A stretch of 64,000 bases of DNA from Solanum dulcamara. Its lineage: Eukaryota; Streptophyta; Magnoliopsida; Solanales; Solanaceae. Positions within the stretch are counted from its first letter, which is position 1, and each line of letters begins with the position of its first letter. The notes below the pieces were generated by a model. It was not told where the DNA came from. It did not search any database and saw only the letters and a program-made list of their open reading frames with translations. The stretch is taken from the NCBI RefSeq assembly GCF_947179165.1, contig NC_077239.1:64703134-64767133 (forward strand). Direction: 5' to 3'. Made by a program: the position numbers and the translations under genes. Below, piece after piece: positions 36,201 to 48,200 of this stretch.

Positions 36201-39200
36201 AGCTTTGAATGTCTCCCTTGTTCTTGTACACGGGAATGATTGTACTCCACCTCCATTCTTCCGGCATCTTCGATGTCCTGAAAATGACATTAAACAGCGC
36301 AGTCAACCACTCCAATCCTACCCTACCTGCATTCTTCCAAAATTCCCCAGGGATCTCGTCAGGCCCGGTCGCTTTTCCCCTGCTTATCCTACGAACAGCT
36401 CCCTTAACCTCCTCAACCTTTATTCTCCTACAATACCCAAAGTCGCGACGCCTATCCAAGTGCTCCAAGTCTCCCAACACAAAGTCTCTGTCCCCTCCTT
36501 CGTTCAAGAGTTCGTGAAAGTATGACTGCCATCTCTGTCTAATGCGGGATTCCTGTACCAGTACTTGACCATTCTCGTCCTTGATGTACTTCACTTGATC
36601 CAAGTCGCGTGACTTCCTCTCTCTCGCCTTGGCAAGCTTAAATAGCTTCTTATCCCCGCCTTTTTCCTCTAGTTCTGCATAAAGGCGTTCAAAGGCTGCC
36701 GTTTTGGCCGTCGAAACTGCCATCTTCGCCTCCTTATTCGCTAACTTATACTTTTTCCTGTTCGTTCGCTTCTCTTCATCATCCTTGCTATATACCAACT
36801 TTGCATATGCCTGCTTCTTTGCTTCTACCTTTTCCTGGACTTCTCCATTCCACCACCAATCCCCTCGGTGCCCGCCATGGCGGCCTCGTGAGACCCCCAG
36901 CACCTCTCTAGCTGTTTCCCTAATGCAGCTGGCCGTCCTATCCCACATACTGCTCGCCTCCCCCCTACTATCCCACGCCCCCATAGCCATCAGCTTCTCC
37001 CCCATCTCTAGGGCACTAGACGGAGTCAAACGACCCCACCTAATCCTCGGTCGGTCATCCACGACCCTTTTCTTCTTCTTCCTTCTTATCTCCAAGTCCA
37101 TGACCAATAGTTTATGTTGGGTCGTAAGGTACTCACTTGGTATGACCTTGTAGTCCTTACAGAGGCTTTTATCCTCTTTTCTAAGGAGCCAGAAGTCTAT
37201 TTGCGTCGCCGCCCTCGAGCTACGAAAGGTTACCAATTGTTCCTCCTTCTTTGGGAAACTCGAGTTGGCCACCCTTAAACCAAAAGCCTTTGCGAAATCC
37301 AAGAGTGAGGCTCCTCCACTATTCCTGCACCCGAAGCCAAATCCTCCATGCACCTCGTCATAGCCCGTCGAAACAGACCCAATGTGCCCATTGAAATCTC
37401 CTCCTATGAATAGCTTCTCAGTAGGCGGTATACTGACCACCACTTCGTCCAAGTCCTCCCAAAAGCGCCTTTTTGTCTCCTCGTCCAACCCCACTTGCGG
37501 CGCATAGGCACTAATAATGTTCAGGGTGATCCCTTCAACGACTAACTTAATCGTCATCATCCTATCATTTGTCCTCTTAACCTCTACCACCTGATCTCTA
37601 AGCTCGCTATCTACTAATATCCCTACTCCATTCTTAAACCTCGACTTGCCCGAGAACCAAAGTTTGAACCCATCCACCTCCTTAGCTTTAGGTCCTACCC
37701 ATTTAGTCTCTTGGACGCAAGCTATATTAATCTTCCTCTTCTTAAGAATCTTAACTAACTCTATGGACTTTCCCGATAAGGTCCCAATATTCCAAGACCC
37801 TACTCTCAATCTAGAAGCTCCCTCCGCCCCCTTAGCCCTCCCAACCCTGGCCCTTGATCCCAACCGAGGACATGACCCTATTCTACCATCGCACACTAAA
37901 GCCAGAAAAGCAGAAATACGCTACTGAAAGGTTATTCTCAGATAAACGGACGATCAATAGTATAGCACAAGTTAGCAATTGTTTAAGAACAGTGAGACAG
38001 GTACTTAATTTGGCACTGCAATAAATATTTATAGGCTAAAATATCGGAAATGGACTATTGGAGGTACCAACTCCAAGTTAGTAAAACCTGATCACTGTCG
38101 AAACACTGTTCACTGCCGGAAAGTACTGTTCACTGCCCGAAAGTACTGTTCACCCGCCGGAGCACTGTTCACTCGCCGGAAAACAGGATACAAATATATG
38201 GTCAGCCTCGGAATGCAGAGGCGACCACCCTGGGAGAAAAAACGGAGCCGAAAAATGGCCGGAAACTGCCACACGCGCCGGAGCGTGTAGCGCGTGGCGT
38301 CGCAGATCTGGGGCTGCTGGCGGCGCGTGACGGCGCGTGGCTGAGCAGATCTCAGAGGAGCTACCTGGTGTTTGCTCGCCTGAGTGTTCCGCTCCTCGTG
38401 GTGTTGTTGGTTTTGGCAGCAGACGCATAAAAATTGAGGAGAGGGAGAGAGAGAGAGAGAAAGACTAAACCTTTATAATCATTCAGCAATTATGAGGCAC
38501 AGAAAATAAACCTTCATAGAAATAGAAATAGAAATAGAAAATCATTCTGAAATCCTCTAAAACAATCTATAAGAGAATCATTGTTCATATTGTTTTCTCA
38601 AAAAGTAAATTATAGAAATTAGCACCATACATGCATGAAATATTCAAAAACCATATAAATGAAAGATGCATATTCTCAAGCTAGAGCTTCATTGTCTTTA
38701 TTTTAAAATACTAAAAATATAAGAGCTAAAAAATGGAAGAAGGGAGTGGAAAGGAAAACATATATTTATGAAATATATTTGAATAAAATTGTAAAATATT
38801 TCTACCACAATTTTTTAAATATTTTGTTTCTTAAGCGATCAATGTAGGTACCTCTCGACTATTCCACCGGGGAGTCCACAACCTAAATGACAAGGAAAAG
38901 GCCAAAACAATGGCAAAACAAACTGCATCTTTTCTACCTATAGCGCAAGAAATTACTGCGCTGTAGGGGCTTTAGTAACGTCCCAAGCCTAACCATTTTC
39001 TTGGCTCCTATAGCACAGTAATTTCTTATGCTATATGGGTCAATAATTCACCCTGCAATTTTTGAAACGATTCTACTACCACTTCGTCCTAGATTTGACG
39101 TAAAATGCATAGTGAAGAAACTTCATGTGCTATATAGCACTTTTTTATCAATTTTTTAGTCCAATAGCTCATGTTATGTCTAGTTAAACCAGACTTTGGA

Positions 39201-42200
39201 TGGGATTTCAATTCATCTAACTCCTAATTTGAAAGAACGTTGCATTTAATCTACTCTCAAATATCGAATGTTTAAACTATCAGGGTTGTATTGTATTGGG
39301 ACGGTGAGATCATTAAAATGGACCTTACACAAGGATGATCATAGGAGATACTAACAACAAACATGTCTGAGTCATTTCATGACTTGTTGAAATCTTCACC
39401 AAGGTTGCCTGTTAAGTCAAACCGAAAAAAATGATTTGTGGTTTGTTGGAAAAACGCAGATTAACACAACAATATATATGGTCAAAATAATGAAAATAAA
39501 ATGGGGAAAAATGACACCAAGAATTTTACCTAGAACTCCTTTGAAATAACGAAAAAACCATGGACCAAGAGAAGCAACTAATAGCACTATAGTAAAGAAT
39601 TTTACACTAGGTAATCACAAGTACAATAATCAAAGTAACCACAACACACTCAAAAGGAATAACACTTTTTTGATTTTCCACATTACTAAAAATATCGCTC
39701 ACGCTCTATTTTTCTTCACAAACTATTTTCTTATAGTCTATGGTATACCTAACTTTTCTCTCTAATATTTTCTCTCTAACTTGGTGTATTTTTCAAATGT
39801 TCAATTGTTACTCTAGTTAAGAGTTATTGAACTTCTTGATTACATCATTAGTGACATAAATGTGACAACCAATTTCTACAAAGTTTGGCTGCCAACTTTC
39901 ACCAAAATTTAACTAACAATTTCAACAAATATGGCAACCAATTTCTGCAAAGTTAGCTGCCAACTTTCACTAAAATTTAAGTACTACTAATTTCAACAAA
40001 TGTGCTCGTCATGGCTACCAATATTTGATCCTACAAATCTCTCCCTCAATTTTGATTTTTCTTCTTTATTCTAAGGCTTGATCTCAATCTCTGAAAATCT
40101 TCAAACTTGAGAGACTTTGTGAAGATATCTGCAATTTGATCATGAGTTTTCACATACTTGAGTTCTACCTCTTTCTTGGCAATGCATTCTCAGATAAAGT
40201 GATATCTTGTATCTATGCGCTTGCTCTGGTCATGATACACTGGATTCTTGGCAAGAGCTTTCCCAGATTTGTTATCAACACAAATCATTGTGGCTTCAAT
40301 TGAGTTCCTTCAACAATCTCCTCAACCAAATAGCAGACAGGCACATGATGTTGCTGCCATGATTTAGCTTCACAAGTCAAGAGAGTAACAATGGATTGTT
40401 TCTTTGAACTCCATGAAATAACACAATCACCCAAGAAAAACACAAAATCAGATGTGTTGTTTCTATTATCAACATCTCCTGCTTAATCACAATATCCAAC
40501 AAGGTTAAAATCGTCAGAAGAAGAATAAAATAACCCAACGTCGATCATACCTTTTAGGTAATGAAGAATTTTCTAGCAATTTTCAAGTGAGTGAAGGTTG
40601 GAGCTTCCTTGAAGCGACTGACTATTCCAACTGCAAAGAGTATATTTGGCCTCGTACATGTCAAGTACCTCAGACTTCCTATGAGACTTTTGAACAGAGT
40701 GAAGTCCACCTTTTCTCTATCATCAAACTCGGACAATTGTGTTCCACTTTCCATTGGGGTGTTCACAGGGTTGCAATCAAACATGTTGAACTTCTTTAAA
40801 ATCTCCTTTGTATAGCTTTCTTGAGATATGAAGATGCCTTCTTCCATTTGCTTCACTTCTAGGCCCAAGTAATATGACACGAGCCTTATGTCCGTCATCT
40901 CGAACTCAAGGGACATAAACTTTTTGAAAGCTACGAAAAAAATTGGGTTGTTACCCGTCATAATAAGATCATCAGCATAAAGACAAACAAGCAGAATGTG
41001 TCCATTAGTATGAACTTTAATGTAAAGAGCATATTCATGGAGGCAATGAGTAAATCAATTGTCTTGAAAGTACTTGTCAATGCTACTATTCCATGCCATT
41101 GGAGCTTGCTTCAACCCATATAAGGCTTTCTTCAACCTCAGCACCTTATCTTCATGATTTTTGACCACAAAGCCTAAAACTTGTTCAACATAGACCTCTT
41201 CCTCAAAAATGACAACTTGACATATAATTGATGGATTTTCCACTTCATTTGCGCCGCCAAAGAGATCAACAGACGGATCTTCTACATGCGGGCAACGGGT
41301 GCATAGACTTCCTCGTAGTCGATGTCATGCCTTTGCTTTTAGCCACAAGGCTTGCCTTGTATCTCTCCATGAACATTTTTTTTTGCCTTGTATACTCATT
41401 TGACTCCAATTGCTTGATGATCCTTGGGAAGAGTCATTAACTCCCAAGCGTTGTTCTTCTCTATTGACCAGATTTCCTCCTCCATGGCTTGTATCCACCT
41501 TTTTTCTGTAATAGCTTCATCAAAATTCATTATCAATAAAGAGATAATACAAAAAATCAAAATTAGAAACTTCTTTTGTATTATCATAGAGTTCTTGGAT
41601 GCTTGTTATCCTTTGCGGCCTTTCACTTGCACTCTCTTGAGTAGACGGAGATGCAACATTAGCTGGTGAAAAAGGTGGGGTTGCATCCTGTACAAGTATC
41701 ATGGTCTCTGGTTCTTCTTCATCTCTAAGGTATGGAGGAAAATCATATGTTCTTTCTTCCTGAGCCTCCCAATTCCATGCTGCTTTTTCATCAAATTCAA
41801 TATCACAGACTCACCACCACCTTGCTATTGTTTGGGTTGTATAACTTATAGCCTTTTGAACTCGCGTCATAGCCAACAAACACATACTTGACACTTCGAT
41901 CGTCAAGTTTAGCTCTCCCTTAATGTGGAACAAGAGCATAGGCTATGCTCCCAAAGATTCTCAAGTGCTTGAGACTTGGCTTTCTTCCTCTCCTTGCTTC
42001 TTGAGGCGTTTGATTTCTCACATTTTTTGTTGGAGATCTGTTGCTCAAATAAATCGCACAACGGTCCCGGCCCAAAATTATTTTAGCTTTCAACATACAT
42101 CTAGTCATATTAAGAATTGTTCTATTTTTTCTTTCTGCAACTTCATTTTGTTGGGGTGAGTAAGGTACCGTTAGAGGGCGACGAATTCCATGAGATTGAC

Positions 42201-45200
42201 AAAAATCATTAAATTCTTTTGAAGTGAATTCGCCTCCTCTATCGGACCTCTAAGTTGTGCGAACTCTTCACTTTAGATGCCGCATCCGTGTCGGATTCTC
42301 CAAAAATACACTACTTTTGGAGAATCCAACACACACACCTTGACTTTTTTGACGAGTCCGAGCAACATAGTCGGACCTTAATGCTTTTATTTCATAGTCA
42401 CTTTATTTTTCTACAAGTGCTTTGAAACAAAAGTTTTCGATATTTGCTTCAAGAAATATACCCAAGTCTTTCCACTGAAATCATCAACAAGTATTTACTG
42501 ATGTGGCCTCTTTAGGAAAACTCCTTGCATGTTTTCTAAGAAGACAAGCTTCACATAACTGATTGGGATGGTTGATTGACGGAATTCCACATCAACCATG
42601 TTCTTGTCTCCTATTGATTTGAGTGCTTCAAAATTCAAGTGCCCAAATTGCATGTGCCAACACCATGAGTCATCTTGCATATTAGCCTTCAAACACTTTG
42701 CATCGATGGTCTTAAAATTCAAAGGGAACAACCTATTTATTCTTTGACATATTTACTTTAGTAATTAAGTTGTTACTTGAATCTCTAAGCCAAAGATGGC
42801 ATATTTTTCATATGAATATCATATCCTTTTTCAAGAAGTTGACCCAAACTCAAAATATTACTTTCCAATTTTGGCACATAGTAAACCTCGTTAATCAATT
42901 TATGGCTTCCATCTTTACAGGATATCAAAATCCTACCTATCCCTTCAATTTGGATCTTTGAGGTATCTCCAAAAGACACATTACCTTTCACGGTCTTCTT
43001 TATCTCCACACATATGATTGCTTGCTCCATTGTCAAGATACCATGATCTGCAATCATTTGTGTCTTCTTCTTTAAGTGTCCATTAACAATGTTTACTCAT
43101 CTTCATCAATAAGGTTAGCTTTCTCTTCAACATTCCCACGAGTAATGTCCAAATTTATGACAGTTATAGCACTCAATTTTAGATTGGTCATACCTCATTT
43201 CATTGGTACCTTGATAAGCTCGACGTCTTCGTTGTCCACAACCTCGCCATTGTCCAATTCCTCTATAACTTATTACATCTTCAAAATCTTTAAAGGATGC
43301 CTGAGTTTTAAGAAGTTGCTCTTCTTTTCTTCATGGGCTTGTAAAGAACCTTCCAATTGCTCTACCGTCATAGAGTCTTAACTCTTTAGACTCCTCAATA
43401 GCACACACCATATAATCAAATTTAGGTGTTAAAGAGCAAAGGATCTTTTCTACCACACGCACATTATCTACTTCCTCCCCGTACCTCCTTAGTTGATTCA
43501 CAACAACCATCAATCTTGAACAGAAATTTGAAATGGATTCAGATTCTTTCATTTTTAAACTTCAAAATCAACCTATAGAGTTTGAAGTTTTATCTTCTTA
43601 CTTCATCAACTCCTTGGAGAGAATTTTGTAAAATTTCCCAAGCTTCTTTTGAGGTGGTTGCATCAGCCACCTCCTCAAACATGCCATCATCCAAAAACTT
43701 AAGAATGAGTGTGATGGCATGTTTGAGAAGGTGGCTGATGCAACCACCTCAAAAGAAGCTTCAGAGATCTTACAAAATTCTCTTCAAGGAGTTGACAAAG
43801 TAAAGAAGATAAAGCTTCAAATTCTAAAGGCTGATTTTGAAGTTTTAAAGATGAAAGAATCCGAATCCATTTCGGATTTCTATTCAAGATTGATGGTTGT
43901 TGTGAATCAACTAAGAAGGTATGGGAGGAAGAAGATGATGTGCGTGTGGTAGAAAAGATCCTTCGCTCTTTAACACCTAAATTTGATTATGCGGTGTGTG
44001 CTATTGAGGAGTCTTAAAGATTTACTCTATGATGGTAGAGCAATTGGAAGGTTCTTTACGAGCCCACGAAGTAAATATGAAAAGGAGAAAAGAAGAGCCA
44101 CTAGAGCAACTTCTTAAAACTCAGGCATCCTTCAAAGATTTGAAGGTGTAAAAAGTTATAGAGGAAATAGACAATGGCGAGGCTGTGCGGTCATGGTGGC
44201 CGTGGAAGAGGAAGAAGCTATATTAACAAATTCAACAATGAAGATAAAAGCCATTAATCATTCAGAGCTCGTGGTCATGGACAATAGGAGGTAGAGGATG
44301 TGGAGCTTAGCAAGGTACATATGGAATGAGGCATGGCAAATCTCAAATAGAGTGCTATAACTGTCATAAATTTGGACATTACTCTTGGGAATGTCGTACT
44401 AATGTTGAAGAGAAAGCTAGCCTTGTTGACAACAACAAAGACGAAGATGAGTAAACACTGTTAATGGTACTTAAAGAAGAAGATACAGATGAGTGCAGTT
44501 CATGGTATCTTAACAATGGAACAAGCAATCATAAATGTGGACACAAAGACAAATTTATAGAGATAAAGAAGACGGTGAAAGGTAATGTGTCTCTTGGAGA
44601 TACTCAAAGATCCAAATTGAAGGGATACGTACGATTTTGATATCCTATAAGGATGGTGGCCATAAATTGATTGACGAGGTTTACTATGTGCCAAAATTGA
44701 AAAGTAATATTTTGAGTCTAGGTCAACTTCTTGAAAAAGGATATGATATTCATATGAAAGATGCATCTTTGGCTTAGAGATTCAAGTAACAACTTAATTG
44801 CTAAAGTAAATATGGCAAATAATACGTTGTTCCCTTTAAATCTTAAGACCATCGATGCAAAGTATTTGAAGGCTAATGTGCAAAGTGACTCATGGTGTTA
44901 GCACATGCGATTTGGCACTTGAATTCTAAAGCACTCAAATCAATAGGAGAAGAACATGGTTGATGTGGAATTCCGTCAATCAACCATCCCAATCAGTTGT
45001 GTAAAGCTTGTCTTCATGGAAAGCATGCAAGGAGGAGTTCTCCTAAAGAGGCCATGTCAAGAGCAACCAAGCCACTCCAGCTTGTACACACTGATGTGTG
45101 TGGTCCAATCGATCCACCTTCTTTTGGTAATAGTAAATACTTCTTGCTCTTTATTGATGATTTTAGGAGAAAGACTTGGGTATATTTCTTGAAGCAAAAA

Positions 45201-48200
45201 ATTAGAAACTTTTGTTGCTTTTAAAATTTTCAAAGCACTTGTATAAAAAGAAAGCAGCTATGAAATAAAAGCATTAAGGTCCGATAGAAGAAGCGAATTC
45301 ACTTCAAAAGAATTTAATGACTTTTGTCAATCTCATGAAATTCTTCTCCCTCTAACGGTACCTTACTCTCCCCAACAAAATGGAGTTGCAGAAAGAAAAA
45401 ATTAGAACAATTCTTAATATGGCAAGATGTATGTTGAAAGCTAAAAGTATGCTTAAAGAATTTTGGGCCGGGACCATTTGTTGTGCAGTTTATTTGAGCA
45501 ACAGATCTCCAACAAAAAATGTGAGAAATCAAACGCCTCAAGAAGCAAGGAGAGGAAGAAAGCCAAGTCTCAAGCACTTGAGAATCTTTGGGAGCATAGC
45601 CTATGCTCTTGTTCCACATCAAGGGAGAGCTAAACTTGATGATCGAAGTGTCAAGTATGTGTTTGTTGGCTATGACGCGAGTTCAAAAAGCTACAAGTTA
45701 TACAGCCCAAACAATAGCAAGGTGGTGGTGAGTCTGTGATATTGAATTTGATGAAAAAGCAGCATGGAATTGGGAGGCTCAAGAAGAAAGAACATATGAT
45801 TTTCTTCCATACCTTGGAGATGAAGAAGAACCAGAGACCATGATACTTGCACAAGATGCAACCCCACCTTCTTCACCAGCTAATGTTGCATCTCCGTCTA
45901 CTCAAGAGAGTGCAAGTGAAAGGCCGCAAAGGATGACGAGCATCCAAGAACTCTATGATAACACAAAAGAAGTTACTAATTTTGATTTTTTGTATTGTCT
46001 CTTTACTGATAATGAACCAATGAATTTTGATGAAGCTATTATAGAAAAAAGGTGCATACAAGTCATGGAGGAGGAAATCCGGTCAATAGAGAAGAACAAC
46101 ATTTGGGAGTTAACGACTCTTCCCAAGGATCATCAAGCAATTAGAGTCAAATGGGTATACAAGGCAAAGAAAAATGCTCATGAAGAGGTGGAGAGATATA
46201 ATGCAAGACTTGTGGCTAAAGGCTACAAGCAAAGGCATGGCATTAACTACAAGGAAGTCATGCACCGGTTGCCCGCATGGAGATGATCCATCAGCTGATT
46301 TCTTTGCCAGCGCAAATGAATTGAAAAATCCATCAACTAGATGTCAAATCGGCATTCTTGAATGGATATCTTGAAGAGGAAGTCTATGTTGAGCAACCAT
46401 TGGGCTTTGTGATCAAAAATCATGAAGATAAGGTGTTGAGGTTGAAGAAAGCCTTATATGGGTTGAAGCAAGCTCCACGAGCGTGGAATAGTTGCATTGA
46501 CAAGTACTTTCAAGACAATAGATTTACTCGTTGCCTCCATGAATATGCTCTTTACATTAAAGTTCATACTAAAGTAGATATTCTGCTTGTTTGTCTTTAT
46601 ATTGATGATCTTATTCTGACGGGTAACAACCCAGTTTTGTTTGAAGCTTTCAAGAAAGTGATGTCCCTTGAGTTCAAGATGACAGACATATGGTTCATGT
46701 CATATTACTTGGACCTAGAAATGAAGCAAAGGGAAGAAGGCATCCCCATATCTCAAGAAAGAAAGCTATAAAAAGGAGGTTTTGAAGAAGTTCAACATGT
46801 TCGATTGCAACCCTGTGAACACCCCAATGGAATGGAAAGTGGAATAAAATTGTCAAATTTGATGATGGAGAAAAGGTGGACTCCACTCTATTGAAAAATG
46901 TCTTGTGGGATGTTTAAGGTACTTGATATGTACAAGACCAAATATACTTTTTCAGTTGGAATAGTAAGTCGCTTCATGGGGCTCCTACCTTCACTCACTT
47001 GAAGGTCACTAGAAGAATTCTTCGTTAACTAAAAGGTATGATCGACCTTGGGCTTTTTTATTGTTCTTCTGATGTTTTAACCTTGTGGGATATTGTGATA
47101 GTGATTATGCAGGCAATGTTGATGATAGAAAAAGCACATCTCATTTTGTGTTTTTCAGATTCAAAGTTAACAATCTATTTTGTAAATATTTTATTTAGTA
47201 TTCAATTTGATTGTAGCCTTTAATCTTATTAATTTAACATAAAGAGCGTTGTTATTTCAACGAAAGTCTTTTGTACTCATGTGAATTTCACAGTGTTTCT
47301 GAAAATTTCTATTCATTTAACGTTTTTAAAGTTTAGCCTATCACATAGGTAAGTTAAAATATATTTGATCTTTTTTTCAATCACCGTATAATTATTTAAA
47401 AAAAAACAAAACCAAAAAAACCAGAAATCGAAAAAATTGACTTTATGTGGTTTGATTTGGTTGTTAGATTTAATAAACCGACATAAATGGTTTAGGTTTT
47501 TTAAATGAAAAAACAAACCAAACTGACCAATGTACACCCCTAACTGCAACGGTAAGAATGACATTCGGGCAGGTTGTGGAGCGGTTCATGTTTAGATCAA
47601 AGTATGTGAAACAATGATGTTAAAACCAGTCAAACTATTTGAGCATCATAGCAAATCTCAACATGCAACCCGCAACTCGATATATTTTAGACTAAAGAGT
47701 AAAGACAAGTGTGTACCAATGTCGTGGAGGTTTGCTCGCACATGTACTTTACACAAATATAGAGCATGAAATTTCTACACTAAGCACTTTTAGGTCAAAT
47801 CTAGTACGAATTGGCAGTAGAATCATTTCAGAAAATGTAGGATAAATTATTGATCCATGTAGTGCACGAAATTTTTACGCTATAGGAGCCAAGGAAACCT
47901 AACGGTCATTAGGCCTGGGACATTACTAAGGCTCCTAGAGCGCAATAGTTTCATGCACTATAGGTAGAAAGATGCAAGGTCTTTATGACATTAATCCGGC
48001 TGACTTGGCCTTTTTTCCCGTCATTTAAGTTCTGGACTCCATAAAATTACAAGCCAAGTAGAAAAAAAAGATGAAAAAGTAATAACACATATACAAATTT
48101 CTTTAAGATAAATATTTAAATATGATATTTTTTAAGAAAATGACATGTATTGTTGGCCGTTTCATTTGGTTTGGTTTTCAGTTGACTTTTTCTTGGTTAA

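Larger units (their letters stand above)
34540..38460 (-). mobile_element. RTE-type LINE with intact ORF, 8-bp flanking duplication
   Basis: A 3.9-kb element in the same orientation as the kinase gene. Its minus-strand 5' end is a CT repeat at 38460; its 3' end is a (GTT)n run at 34540-34560. AAGACTAA occurs directly outside both ends (34532-34539 and 38461-38468), a plausible target duplication. Order: 5' UTR with CpG-rich sequence and short tandem repeats, one 979-codon ORF, and a 3' UTR of about 420 bp with the conserved 'gtgtgatcccaccatgtggg' block (plus strand). Confidence 0.85.
38868..48045. repeat. Giant imperfect inverted repeat of two head-to-head copia copies
   Basis: Left arm 38868-43690, right arm 43711-48045, with a 20-bp spacer (43691-43710). 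At the centre 51 bases each side pair with one mismatch (43640-43690 against 43711-43761). Both arms are the same copia family read outward from gag to RNase H. Protein matches run throughout, for example '[19 protein letters not shown]' at 41055-41190 (minus) and 46373-46520 (plus). Outer blocks beyond the copia sequence also pair (38868-39130 against 47790-48045, sharing 'ggagtcca', 'aaatgac' and 'cctatagcgc'-type words). The left arm keeps a 3' LTR (39444-40035) and has a MITE that the right arm lacks. Neither arm has a 5' LTR. Confidence 0.85.
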
